From the NCBI GenBank assembly GCA_964035545.1, contig OZ037772.1, positions 4,747,733-4,811,732 of the forward strand: 64,000 bases of DNA. The letters are read 5' to 3'. Source of the stretch: Bugula neritina (taxonomy: Eukaryota > Bryozoa > Gymnolaemata > Cheilostomatida > Bugulidae). Shown one piece after another: positions 38,921 to 50,150 of the stretch; positions within the stretch are counted from its first letter, which is position 1, and the number at the start of each line of letters is the position of its first letter. Position numbers and translations under genes: made by a program. The notes beneath the pieces are model-generated. The model saw nothing but the letters and a program-made list of their open reading frames with translations, was not told the DNA's origin and did not search any database.

Positions 38921-39327
38921 CGCACACACGCACACACGCACACACGCACACACGCACACACGCACACACGCACACACGCACACACGCACACAATAGTTAT
39001 TGTTATGATATACTATAAACAATTGTAGTTATTAGCATTTACTATATTAGTATAACTATGCGACTCAGTGACTTCAACCTAACCTTTGTATTTTTGAAGA
39101 GTAACATGCTGATTGCACTGGAATGTGACAGCAAGAAGTCAAAAAGTGACCTCCTTGAAGAAGAAATAGCGAAAGAAGAAGATGCCAAAATAACTGCTGC
39201 TATAGACGCCGATCTTGCAGCAGCTACAGATGGTGAACTAGCTGCTGTCACAGATGGTGAGCTAACTGCTGCTACAGATGACGTTGCTGCTGCCAACAAA
39301 GAAGTCTTAAACGCTGAATCTGACTAG
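35162..39327 (+). CDS. BCL-2-like gene 4, 5 exons, ~234 aa, acidic Ala-rich tail
   Basis: Plus-strand exons: 35162-35223, 35459-35568, 37604-37764, 38638-38781, 39100-39327. Phases 2,1,0,0 as in its neighbours. Exon 1 starts [20 protein letters not shown], a BH4-like amphipathic helix. The BH3 region ([18 protein letters not shown]) lacks GD. BH1 is [17 protein letters not shown], where [10 protein letters not shown] stands for xGxNWGRIV. The next exon reads [14 protein letters not shown]2 is [12 protein letters not shown], the most diverged of the four (W-x5-NGW), again with an intron after the Trp. The last exon lacks a membrane anchor: after [18 protein letters not shown] it has three imperfect [10 protein letters not shown]-like repeats and ends NAESD. 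Intron 2 carries a DNA element, intron 3 a tandem SINE duplication, intron 4 a CA-rich satellite. AATAAA lies near 39.63 kb. Assignment rests on BH1/BH2, intron phases and location. Confidence 0.75.
35674..36952. mobile_element. Non-autonomous DNA element with GGGCACAACGG ends
   Basis: In intron 2 of gene 4. The left end reads GGGTAAC, a 14-G run, A, six G, then CACAACGG. The right end is the inverse, CGGCCCGTTGTGCCCTTGTAACCCC. Both are bordered by TAT. Related words recur inside (GGGCACAATTGG near 36.05 kb; an inverted pair GGCCCATTGT and ACAATGGGCC near 36.73-36.78 kb). No transposase frame is seen. The superfamily is not assigned. Confidence 0.55.
37757..38282 (+). repeat. 263-bp tandem duplication with a SINE and a splice donor
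   Basis: Units 37757-38019 and 38020-38282 both begin TTGTCAGAGTAAATACAAT. The first eight bases are the end of exon 3 of gene 4, followed by its GT donor. Each unit contains a SINE head: TGTGGTCTATGGGCTAAAGC (A box) and GAGTTCAAACCCCAG (B box). Divergence between units is moderate. Confidence 0.85.
38873..38992. repeat. (CA)n and 8-bp CACACACG satellite
   Basis: Intron 4 of gene 4. About 40 bp of CA, then about ten units of CACACACG. Open frames on the minus strand are artefacts. Confidence 0.97.
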
Positions 39328-40435
39328 AAAATTGATTATCATTTGTATGAAGTATGAAATTCTTTTTAAAAACATTTCAGAGGGAAAGCAAGTCATTACT
39401 TTTTCAGTATTCAATGCCAAACTATGTCTATTCACATTCTAAACAGCAATCATGGAAAACTGTTGAGAATCGAAATGACTTCATTTTTCAATTGATTTTC
39501 TTGCTTCCAACCACAAGCCTTCAACATCTCAGTCTCAAAAAACAATTTATTGTCTTTTTAATAGCCATAAATAGACAATGCAGATCAAACTAAACATGTG
39601 AATGTCTCAGCCTAAAAATTTATTTTATAGAATAAAATTATTAAACAAAATAAAAAGTGTTTACTCATTTCCTATTCAAAAGAAAACTCATGAAAATATA
39701 ATTAGGCTTTTTATATAGCACTGTAAATTTCAGTAGCATCTTCTAAATACAATGAAATTGTCAATATATAAAAAGCAACGTAAGATAAAGTATACAAGAA
39801 TAACTATCCTCCATTGACTGTAAAGTTTAAAAACAAAACATGAACACATGCAGTGACCACAGTGACTTCTGTATATGATTTGTAAAAGCATAATATCAAG
39901 TTAGGTAGTTGTTGAGATTTTGAATACAAAAGTTTTAAATTTCAAAATTATATTGATACTCAGGTATATTTTGCTTCAATCGTGGTATTTGTGAAATTAA
40001 AACAACATAAATAACAAACATAAACTTGAGATATTATCAGGCAATGAAGATAACTCACCAAGTCTGTCACTATTTGATAACGCATACAAAAAAGTGTGGT
40101 GAGGATCTGTTTAAAATTTGTGCTTGATGAAGTCTTGCAAAAATACCTGTGCATTCTGATCTATACTAGCTGCACATGATAAAATAAATTTCTTTTGAGC
40201 AATCTTTTGCTAAAAAAACTCCGATAACAGTGTTTTCTTGTTATGACTACTATCTACAAAGTTACACTGCTCATCATCTCCATCTTCATTTCGATCTCCA
40301 TACAGTATACTTAGTCATAATCTACATAGAACATTTTAGCAGTTTAATATATATGAAACCTACCTTATTGTTTATTTGCAAAAAAGTCTAAAATAAGGAA
40401 CTAATATGTAAATATCATATTCCAATAATACCTGT
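39328..40435. other. 3' flank of gene 4 and spacer
   Basis: Contains the likely poly(A) signals of gene 4 near 39.63 kb. No further coding exon or repeat recognised. Confidence 0.4.
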
Positions 40436-42983
40436 TGACTCATAATAGTGAGAGGGATGATGCAATGTACACTCAACTGGTGAGCTGGTTTGCGGCGTTG
40501 TCTCCCCAGTCGAAGGAATTTAATATTCTCTTCTGGGAACACAGGTCTTATTTGTTGGTCCCACATTTCTATTGCATTGACTTTCCACTGACAAAACCAG
40601 CACACAAAACCTCCAGCTCACATTCTTTTTCTAAATCAGGACAACTGAAGAGCTCCAAGCACTATGGGCAGGCTCATCAAGGTCCTGGCCCAAAAGGTCT
40701 TGCACCTGACGGTCACTTCCTTTTCCAACTCAGGTCCTAACCGACGGGTCAGCTGCCAAATCGGCACTGTACCCGCTGGCAGAGGTATCTCATGACAGAC
40801 GGCTTTAGTCAGACCCATCTCATGGACGCCGCAACAGAACACATCCTAGTACTACGACAGTGATTGCGCCACTACCCAGCAATCCCTGTTTCACTGACAG
40901 GCATCACAGGCATTCCCTTACAAATCTACCTAGTGTTCAGGCACCGGCCCACTGCCGTTCCTAGTGGGTACTCCACGGGCCTCTTCCGCCGTCTCCATGG
41001 CTGCCCCACGTCCTCCTCCTGCACAGACTAGAAGTTTCCAACTAACAAATCAGCCGGCAACTCTACTGGCTCTATGAAAGGGTTCACACACTGTACCAAG
41101 ATTTTTCCAAGCTCACCCAGCTAATTCAGACTGTCCGAAAGCTGGAGGACACCTTCAAGTGCCCTTCCAGTTGGAGATTTTCTTACAGGTCACTCTGCAG
41201 CGAACTGTAGCCTGGGAGCACCCTGGAATGGTGCAGCACTGCAACACCTGCACTCCTCCACCAAGGGCCTGCTGAACTTATCAACACAAGCAACCTCACC
41301 TCATGCCAACATCACCGCTGACTTGCTAAAGTCGATGTGGCACTTTTTTCTCTTTAAAAATTGCATACCTAAGATGGCATTCTCCTTTAGCTGACTGTTG
41401 ATGATGGTCCCACTAATTGTCTGATCTTGTCAGCTCAATCAGTTAAAAGAATGGAATGCATGACCCATTTGCCAACGCACCATGCTCCTCTCTATAAGGC
41501 TCCAGGTTAGCCCTGCCTCATGTGCTGAGTGTGTTAAAAATACGCCAGTTTAGGAGATTGGTAGCACACCCAGTGTCAAACAGGAATGTTGCAGCTTTGT
41601 GGGCAAGCTTGCCTAGCAGAAAATAACTGCTTTCATGTGGCTGGGTGTTCCCCAAGCGGCTCCTCCCTGGAGGTGACACCTCATGCGCATGGAGTTTGCG
41701 AGAAAGTTTCTGAGGTCTCATGGGCAGCCGAAGAAAATCTTGGTCCTGCTCTCACTCCTCGTACACTCCTTCCTCTTGCAATCCTTCAAAGCACTATCTG
41801 AGTAGCGATGCTGGAGGCTTTGACAAACCTTGCGGTCTGCTAACGCTCCCTGGGGCTTGCCACTCCGACAAAGGCGGCCTCCCCGCCCTGTTGGACTTTG
41901 GACTTTGGCCTTAGTTTCGAAGGTATTAATCGAGGCAAACGGTCGGCGAATTCTACCATGGGACATCAAGGTTTAACCATTTCCTCCCATTATGCTGGGC
42001 ATTCACCCCAGGCCGACATGGGCTATTGACTCGGAAATAGGCATTTCTCACGTCGAATTGCCCTCTTCATCGTGTTGATTTCGAATACCAGCAAATGCCG
42101 TTTGAAGCTAATATTGTTGTACGACTGGAGAAACTCCTCTATCACAAAACTCATCCGGCATTATTTTGGCAAGTCGCTATAAGCGACTTGCATCAGCCGT
42201 TCAACTATATTTGCGTGTTCCCTCAAGAGTGTCTCAGGATTACGTCTACGTATGTGTAGTTTTACACGCGCATCTTGAGCAGTGAGCCCATACTGGGCTC
42301 TTCATGCCTGAAAATGCTGTTGACATTCGGCCGGTACCATAAGGATTGAACATAATCGTAGCTGTAAAATAGTGACCCTGGCCGGTCATCTATAGATGGC
42401 TGCCACATCAATGAACTCAGCAAAATATTTCTCCACATCTTCTTCTCCGCAGAAGGTGGGAGCCTGCAAATGATAGCTGTTCATAGGCAGCGCTTGGCCG
42501 ACCACGACATCCTCCTCCTCGTTACTTGCCATACTCTTCTACTTCTTAGCCTGGGGCATAATCCCACTGCTGCCACCACTGTTGTGGATTTGTAGGATTC
42601 ACAATATGTGGGTATTTAAGAGAAGATGCTTTGCAGATAATACTAATTCAGAGTATTGAGTATAGAAGGATTTATTGCACGCGAATTGTACAAGAGTAAA
42701 TGAAAGTGGCATACAGAAGGAAACACTACAAAATTACTAGCATGATTACAACTACTTAAATAAACTAGCTTAACTCTATGACAACGTGGGGCTGGCGCAT
42801 CACGGTGCTTTTATACTTGCTCAGCTGTTGTAATGCAAGAATGATCAGATGATCATTAGCCAATCTGTAGGGAGTGATCACTAGCCAATACAATGGGAAA
42901 TAGAGTAGCATATCATTGTGATTAGATTGGAAGGTAGCTTAGGGTATCGTAAGGGTTAACTCCATGTCTACCCTAGTGTTGCA
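40436..42983 (-). mobile_element. Truncated, decayed Ty3/gypsy element with 5' LTR
   Basis: On the minus strand: an LTR (about 42983-42580), then GTGGTGGCAGCAGTGGGAT (primer-binding region). A Gag frame starts at ATG 42532 (MASNEEEDVVVGQALPMN, then AEFIDVAAIYR) and is soon broken by stops. Protease fragments follow near 41.72-41.56 kb (TFLFDTGCATNLLNWRIFNTL, shown here with catalytic DTG). The start of a reverse transcriptase is near 40.84-40.64 kb (HEIPLPAGTVPIWQLTRRLG). It then fades out near 40.44 kb without catalytic RT, RNase H or integrase. Base composition is visibly GC-richer than the flanks. A different family from the element in gene 1. Confidence 0.8.
42580..42983 (-). repeat. LTR of the truncated gypsy element
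   Basis: About 400 bp, ending ATCCACAACA next to the primer-binding region on the minus strand. The minus strand has a TATAAAA box (near 42.81-42.82 kb) and AATAAA (near 42.67 kb), as expected for an LTR promoter and terminator. Its inner part matches the partial LTR at 46.96-47.26 kb in inverse orientation. Confidence 0.8.
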
Positions 42984-43014
42984 ACGCGCAGCATGGTAGT
43001 TGTGTCGCTTCTGA

Positions 43015-45930
43015 TTGATTGATTGATTGATTTATTGCATATCACAAACATGACAACATGTTGCAAAATTCAGTGTAAATATTGACTATAACATAATTTG
43101 GCATGAACAAAATTAAGAGAAAAAGTCAAAACTCTGTTAGATTATTTAAAATAAAAGCTCATTTAAAGTATTTACAAGATGTCACAAGAAGCTATCTCTG
43201 CCCCATGCCTCTCTATATTTGTGGTTCGATATCTTCCAGATGGGCATTGACTCAGAAAGTCATTAATGAAATGGTCATTGTCTACTATATGTCTGATGGC
43301 AAGTTATTTAGTGAGTTTCTGAATGTGCAAATCAATGTTTAGATACTCATTCCCAAGTTTTGAGCAATTTTTGAAAAGCTTTCGGATAGCCTTTTTATCA
43401 CTGGCATAGATACAAGTAAAAATAATAGGTTGACAATAGGCGATGCGGGACATAATGAAAATTTTGAATAACATCTTTGCTAGAGGTTTACAGCTAAGAT
43501 ACACAAAATTCTTCACAATATACATTCTTCTTGATACTGTTGTAACTACTGATTGTACATTTTCATGAAATCTCAAATTCTGATCCACTAGCACACCAAG
43601 ATATCGCACTTTTTCAGACAGCACAATGTTGGTTCCATTCAATACGAGAGTTGGGGTATGAGGTTTAGCATTTCTTGAGTCTCGCTAGGGTTTAATAATT
43701 TGTTTAGATCATCACATTGCTTAGAAATTCTTTTAATCTCCTCAAAGTAAATATTTAGATCAGACTGCTTGCCAATGCAGCCAATAATGCAAGTGTCATC
43801 TATATATTTAATTACAGTTATGTTGCTCTAGCTTGATGTAATCCTATTGGTGTAGATAGAAAACAATAGTGGAGATAAACAGCACCCTTGGGGAGTTCCT
43901 GTGTTAGTTATGATTGGATTTGATGTTATGCCATCCACTATTGTGGGCTGTACTCTGTTTGTAAGAAAGCTGCAAATCCACTAAGTATTATTGGAGTCAA
44001 GATGAGTTAGTTGCGTAATGAGGTCTGGAATATATATAGTATTGAATGCAGAAGAGAAGTCTAGAAAGAGGCACCTTGGGTAATTGGATGCTTCCTTACC
44101 AATGAAACTTGTCACAGTTGTAGTTAGACATAACAGCGCATTTTGTGTAGAGCGATGTGTACAATATGCGAACTGATATTTATCCATAGGTGTATGAGTT
44201 ATAATGTAGCGTTTGATGAGCCTTTCCAGCATTTTGCATATACAGCTTGTGAGAGCAATTAGACGATATTGTTTAAGTAGTTCCGGATTTTCTACTTTAG
44301 GAAGTGGCTTGATCATGGCAGATTTCCATGAATTTGGAGTTGTCTTGGATTGGGCGGAGAAAGTAAACAGTTTCATAAAGGCAGGTGCTAGTTGATAGCA
44401 GCAGGTTTTCAAAACTTTCGAAATGAGACCATCAGGACCTGTACCCTTTTGAAAGTTTAGTCCCTTTAGCTGTTTGAGAACAGCATCTTCCGATATTTCC
44501 AATGGAAGTGCACTGATAATGTTTTCATCAAAAACAGGCTGATGAGATACAGGCTTTTCAAATCGGGTGAAGAGGGTATTTATGTCATCATGTGTAAAGG
44601 GGCTAGCTTTAGCAGTAGTTGTCTTGCTGTGTGGTAGACCACTTATTTTCTTTATATCAATCCATGCTTTGGCTGGTTGATTTATTAGTTGTAGTTGAAT
44701 TTTCTTAGAGTAGTTAGGTTTGCTGTTGGTTATAGATCTGGTAACATCATGTTTGAGCTTATTATATAGTTTACGGTTTCCTTCTTTGTGGGCTACTTGT
44801 TTTTGATAGATCATTTCTGTAATATGTTTAGTAATCCAAGGTTTCTGATTGGCACCTGTTCTGAAGCTTTTCATGAGTATGCACCTATCTGTGCAGAAGT
44901 TTATATAGTCTGTTACAATTTTAGATTGTTGATGGATGTTATCATCATCAGAGAGCAGATTATTCCAGATAGTAATGTCCAATGCTACTTTCAGCTTTTC
45001 ACAGTTCTCTTCAGAATATCTACGTCGGGTGACTTGAGTTGGTTTGTATTTAGATAATGGTGGGTAGGTTGGTATGAGATGTGTTATAAAGTGATCTGAC
45101 CCACCAAGCTTTGCAAGTTGATGGCAGTGTTTGAAGGCATCTTTGATTCTGATATAGCATTTATCAAGAATTTTATTGTTGCAGGTAGGTGTTTTGACTG
45201 TTTGATATTATCAATCAAGTTTAATCGGAACCTGATTTAAGTCCCCTATTACAAAAATGCAAGAATCAGGGTGCTTTTTCTTTGAGTCTTTAACATGTGT
45301 TGATATTGTTTTAGCTGTGGATGAAGCATTTTGTTTTAATCTAGAAGCATTGGTGAAGGGAGTATAGCATGAAACAGTGATAATTGAAGTAAACTCTCTT
45401 GGAAGTCAGTTAGGTCTTGATTTAATTGTCATAATTTCACAGTGAATGTCCATATATTTGAATATAAGGTTGTTATTTGTTGACCATTTGTTGTCAATAT
45501 AGACTAGAATTCCTCCTCCACAGGTTTTACCGCTAGCATCTGGAAGTCTGTCCATCTGGCACTGTTCATAACCTTCAAGCGCAGTTCTTGAATGTAGCAC
45601 ATCTGGAGTAAGCCAGGATTCCGTTATACAAATGAGCTGAGATTGGTTACTAAGTCTTTTAGTTTTAAGGAAACTGTGAAGTTTGTCGAGTTTATTTCTT
45701 ACAGATTGTGCATTAGTGAGAGCAACTGCAGGTAATGGTACTTTACCAGTTTTAGTACTGTGGTTGACTCTAACTCCGCCATGCTTGCCCCTCTTTCTAG
45801 ATCAAAGAAGTCTCGCATCAATAACCTTTACTGCGTGTTTGTAGTTAGTGTTCGAAATATCTTTTAGCTGATGTCGAGTCATAGAGCTTCTGATTGATCC
45901 AAAAATCTTTGCAATGTTGCTATCATCTTA
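43015..45930 (-). mobile_element. LINE (non-LTR retrotransposon), nearly full-length, decayed
   Basis: Reads on the minus strand. Endonuclease region about 45.9-45.05 kb: ICITESWLTPDVLHSRT, CGGGILVYIDNKW, FVIGDLNQ, GGSDHFITHLIP. Reverse transcriptase about 44.98-43.7 kb: FQKGTGPDGL, KPLPKVENPELLKQYRLIAL, YQFAYCTHRSTQNAL, FLDFSSAFNTI, NTGTPQGCCLSPLLF and the catalytic KYIDDTCIIG. A C-terminal segment ends near 43.3 kb (VRYLGVLVDQNLRFHENV). In-frame stops (for example near 43.98 and 43.83 kb) and frameshifts inactivate it. The 3' end carries a TCAA-type tetranucleotide tail (43017-43035). The endonuclease is of the apurinic type; CR1/L2/Rex-like affinity is likely but not proven. Confidence 0.88.
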
Positions 45931-46954
45931 ACAGAAAAAAGAGATAGTGAAAGTCACACTTCTACCATCTGGTAAACAAGTAGGTTTTTCTTTTATTCAG
46001 CTGATTCAACCATAATTAACATTTAGCTCATGGCTTGGCAACTGGATTCATAATTTGGTAACTTGCTATTTGAGTGATGTCTTTGTAACTGCACTCAGCT
46101 TTGAACAAATTGTTTCAAAATGACTGATATTTTTTGAGCTTCTAAATATTCTAATAACAACTAGAATAATCACAACCTGCTAAGCAGAATGGTTAACTTG
46201 AAGGTCGCAGCTGGAATAACCCAGGAAAAAACTGATTACAAAATTGATTGCATTCTAAATTAAGTCAAGGCTAATATTGATAGCTCCAACAGGTTGAGTG
46301 TTGTAACAACAAGAAATATACAAAAAAATAAAGCAATTTATGTTCTCTGATATGCTTTTTTTATTGTTTCGAAAGCCCCTTCATTTTCAAGTCATAGCTT
46401 GTTGAAAAATATTGTCCCCTTTTGAAATATTTCTTAACTTATACACTCCTGACTTGTTATTGTATCTCTATATGCTTTGTATTTGAGTGCTCGTTAGTCA
46501 CGCTTTACTAACTCTGCCTTTACTTATACTATACAAGTGCCAGCCAGCAAATGTACTAGGAAAGTTATAATTAGTCACAGGAGCGTAGCTAGAACCACCA
46601 TATGAAGAATGTAGGTAACTGCAATGAAATTTGAAAAACAAAGAAAGTATATCAGAGAAAACATATCAAGAAACGTCAAATTTAGATTTTAGACTTAATA
46701 AAATCAAGCCCTTATGTTACAGCAGTGGAACATGGAGGGTGTAAAGTGTTACTTATTGTATAACAACTTTATCAAAAAATTTTCTTTTGAAAAAATGAAA
46801 AAAAAATTATGGAAGAGGAATGCGAGAGCTATCTGTTCATGTATAATTTTTCAATGTGAGACAGAAACTGTTCGAGCTATTCCCTGGAAACCGTTTATAT
46901 ATAACATAAAGCAGTGCCTGAATCTGGAAAGTTATGACCTTAAACTAACTGTGT
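45931..46954. other. Spacer without recognisable feature
   Basis: AT-rich sequence between the LINE 5' end and the partial LTR. The 81-codon frame at 46714-46959 has no recognisable similarity and no splice context. Confidence 0.4.
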
Positions 46955-47256
46955 GGTGATCACTCCCTACAGATTGGCTAATGATCATCTGATCATTCTT
47001 GTATTACAACAGCTGAGCAAGTATAAAAAACCATGATTCGCCAGCTCCACGTTGTCTTAGATTGGAGCTGGTTTAATTAAGTATCTGTATTCATGCTAGT
47101 ATTTAGCATATGTAGTCTTTTCTTCTTTTGCCGGTTTTTTACTCTTGTATAATTTGTGTGCAATAAATCTTTCTATACTCAATACTCTGAATTAGTAATC
47201 TGCACAGCATCTCATCTTGAATACCCACGCATTGTAGTCTTTACAAATTCACAACA
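46955..47256 (+). repeat. Partial LTR, second copy of the truncated gypsy family
   Basis: Begins GTGATCACTCCCTACAG and ends TTCACAACA. It contains AAGTATAAAAAACC (TATA-like) and GTGCAATAAATC (poly(A) signal), matching the 42.6-43.0 kb LTR in opposite orientation. The 5' third of the LTR is missing and no internal gypsy sequence follows, so it is a solo or truncated LTR. Confidence 0.8.
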
Positions 47257-47561
47257 ATAGACCTTGAAAGTCAGTGTATGCTTCTATTACTTTCAACAAT
47301 AAAGCTAATTTACTTGGTAAATATATAGTCAAACACAAAGTTAGTTCAAGCTTATAGGTAATTGCTTATTATAGCCTCTTTTATGAAATGAAATTGAATC
47401 ACATGCTGTGTAAGGTAGCTCAGGCACCACAAAATTGATATCTTTTTATGAGGAGCCTTTTGTGTACATACAAAAGGGGTTGAAAGGGGTATTGTTATGT
47501 CCCTGTATGTATAGTGAGTTGTGTAAACTGCAATACATTCATTTTGTGAAGTTTCTTTATT

Positions 47562-48319
47562 CACAGGACAGTTAAGGGCAACCTTTTAGCTGCAACTGCC
47601 TTGCTGAGGTTTGCATTGTAATCATATAAGAATTCAGTACGAGTAAAATATAATCTCACCTAATTGTGCTAGAGTCATAATTTAAAAACTATATTGTAGA
47701 TCTTCTTTATCCTCAGTGCAACTTTTTTAGAAATTTCAATTTTCATTTTTTTTGCAAAGTTATGAACAAAAAACTGCCCAATTTTGGCCATTTTTGCCAG
47801 AAAAGCTGATTTTTCGTTCAGTACCAGTAAAATATCTCAGCAGCAAAACATGATATCTAAATAAAAGTTGCACTGCTGAAATCCTGAGATATTTCTCCAG
47901 TGCAATTTTTTTTTTTTTTAATAACTCTGCTAGATTGCTCATAAATTGGTGATTTATACACTGAAAATGCCATATTTTTTCATAAGAAACTAGCAGCGCG
48001 CAGTGCTTCACGCTTCAATGAGCAAGTAGGGATGAGAAGACATTGGTGCGTACATAATAATTACAGGCTCCCTAGCTGGCAGGCTATAATGAATAGCTCC
48101 CTTTGTATTTAGTTTATGTAGCACCCATCATCGAATGTTGATAGATAACGCAGCCCTAACGAAGGTTGCTCCTTATTGGTTGTAGTTTAATCTTAGGCTG
48201 AACAATTGCAAGTAGGCAACACGCATGCCACCCGCAGAGCAATATTATTAAAAAAACTGACCTACATTTTGAGAGAAATTTATGATATTCTTAGTGAGGA
48301 TGCCCTTAACTATCCTGTG
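47562..48319. mobile_element. CACAG-ended MITE, copy B
   Basis: Ends CACAGGACAGTTAAGGGCA and TGCCCTTAACTATCCTGTG, flanked by TT on each side. The interior matches copy A in inverse orientation, 758 bp versus 756 bp. Confidence 0.85.
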
Positions 48320-48368
48320 TTATAGTTACTACTTACACTACATTAGAAGCTGCAATTCTATAACTCTC

Positions 48369-48560
48369 CTAATATGTAGCTTTGCACCTATCCCAAGGTG
48401 TTTCTTTGCCAAATAATATCCCTACGAAGCCAGGCATTCCATCGATGAGTGGCAGCAGACACTGGTATGTATAATCTTCAAGTTTCACTTTGTATACTTT
48501 ATTCCCTCTACAATGGGAATGTAGGTCAACTGCCTTTCCCGTCAGCATAGCTACCATCAC
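48369..48560 (-). other. Unassigned short open frame
   Basis: Minus-strand frame of 62 codons whose composition looks protein-like (VDLHSHCRGNKVYKVKLEDY, then PLIDGMPGFVGILFG, ending DRCKATY). I do not recognise it with certainty; a retroelement or exon remnant interrupted upstream is possible. MITE B lies 50 bp away. Confidence 0.3.
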
Positions 48561-48904
48561 AGTAAGTCACCGTCTTTGGCGACAGCTCTTTGTTAGGGTC
48601 ACCATGGCAACAGACTATTATAGTATAGAGACAGTAGGATCAGCAGGCAGCTTCTCAAACTGCTGTCACCAACTTAGTCTACATCCGAAGTTATTCTGGC
48701 AGGAGTTTTTAGTATTGAACTAGTTTATGCAAGGGAAGCTGTGACACTGTCACACTTCATGTCACTTTTACAAGTATTTCACGCATCATGAACTAACTTA
48801 TTTTTATATATCTTAAAATACAGAGCATGCTTTTCTTACTTTCAACCATAAAGTTAGATTACTTGGTGTAGATATAATCAAACACAAAGTTAGTTCTAAC
48901 TTAT

Positions 48905-49235
48905 AACTCAAAGTAAGTGCTTATAGCTGGGCATTGACCATATTGAGAGGCATTGACTCAGAAAGTTATTGATGAAATGATCACCGTCTATTATATATTT
49001 GATGACAAGTTCTTTAGTGCGTTTCTGGTTGTGTAAATCAATATTTAGATACTCAATCTCAAGTTTTGAGCAAACTTGGAACATCTTCCGGATAGCTTTT
49101 TTATCACTGGCATAAAGCAAATAAAAATAATAGGTTATAGGCAATATAGGTGATGCAGGACATGATAAAACTTTTGAATAACATATTTGCTAGAGGCCTA
49201 GAGCCAAGATACACGCAATTCTCCAGAGTATACAT
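48905..49235 (-). mobile_element. 5'-truncated LINE fragment
   Basis: Minus strand encodes ASDKKAIRKMFQVCSKL and LNIDLHNQKRTKELVIKYI, clearly the same family as the 3' end of the LINE at 43.0-45.9 kb, but diverged. A further short piece of the same family lies near 49.44-49.49 kb, with unrelated sequence (49.26-49.43 kb) between them. Confidence 0.75.
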
Positions 49236-49497
49236 TCTTTTTGATACTGTTGTTTTTTTTTGCTGTCCCTCTAAGTAGAGTATGATGTCTGCCTACAGCT
49301 GTTTGTGAGTAGCTTGATGACCTCTGAGTCCTTTCAGTGATCTGCATATGCGTTCACAGCGGAAGCATTTGAGGTCATCACTCGGTGTGTCTGTTGACCT
49401 AAGCATGGGCTTTGGGGTTTGCTGTTTGGGGTTAGTAACAATAATAGGTAGACGATAGGTGATGCTGAACATGATGATGAAACTTTTGAATTACATA

Positions 49498-50150
49498 CAC
49501 GGGATAGTTAAGAGCATCCTTACTAAGAATATCATAAATTTAGCTCACAACGTAGTCTAGGTTCTTGCTATGATATTGTTTTGTGGGTGGCATGCGTGTT
49601 GCCTGCCTGTGTATGTTTAGCCTGATATTAGACTATGACCAATAAACAGCAAGCTCAATTAGGGCTGCATTATATATCAACATTCCACTGTGGCTACTCT
49701 ATAAATGAATTACACACCAAGCTATTCACTAGCCTGTCGGCTAGCAGGTCTGTAATTAGTAATGTGCACACCAAAACCTTCTCATCTTTACCTGCCGACT
49801 GAAGCCCAAAGTGATGTGCGGTGGTAATTAGTAAGGAAAAACATCTCCTTTTCAGTGTATAAATCACAAATTTATAGAAAACTCTTGAAGGCTATTCGAA
49901 ATATTACAAAAACAAAGCTGCAGAAATATTTCAGGGTTCCAACAGTGCTTTCTTTTTTCAGGTATTATGCTTTCCTGTTAAAATATTTTTTACTGGTACA
50001 GACATGATGTTTTTTTAGCTAAAAGTAGACAAAGATGAGTAGTCTTTTGTCTGTAGCTTAGCCAAAGTTAATATGGAAAACTTGGAATTCTAAAAAACCG
50101 GTGCTGACGAAGAAAGCTAGCATCTACAGCATAGTTTTTAAATTTTAAAT
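49498..50150. mobile_element. CACAG-ended MITE, copy D (decayed, right end missing)
   Basis: Starts CACGGGATAGTTAAGAGCAT and follows copy A with many substitutions to about 50.15 kb, after which similarity stops. The right terminal repeat is not found. Confidence 0.7.

Noticed and set aside
38802-39022. Cys/Val-rich open frames on the minus strand
   Set aside because: Product of the CA/CACACACG satellite in intron 4 of gene 4.
39058-39299. Minus-strand Ser/Ala-rich open frame
   Set aside because: Antisense of the acidic Ala-rich last exon of BCL-2-like gene 4.
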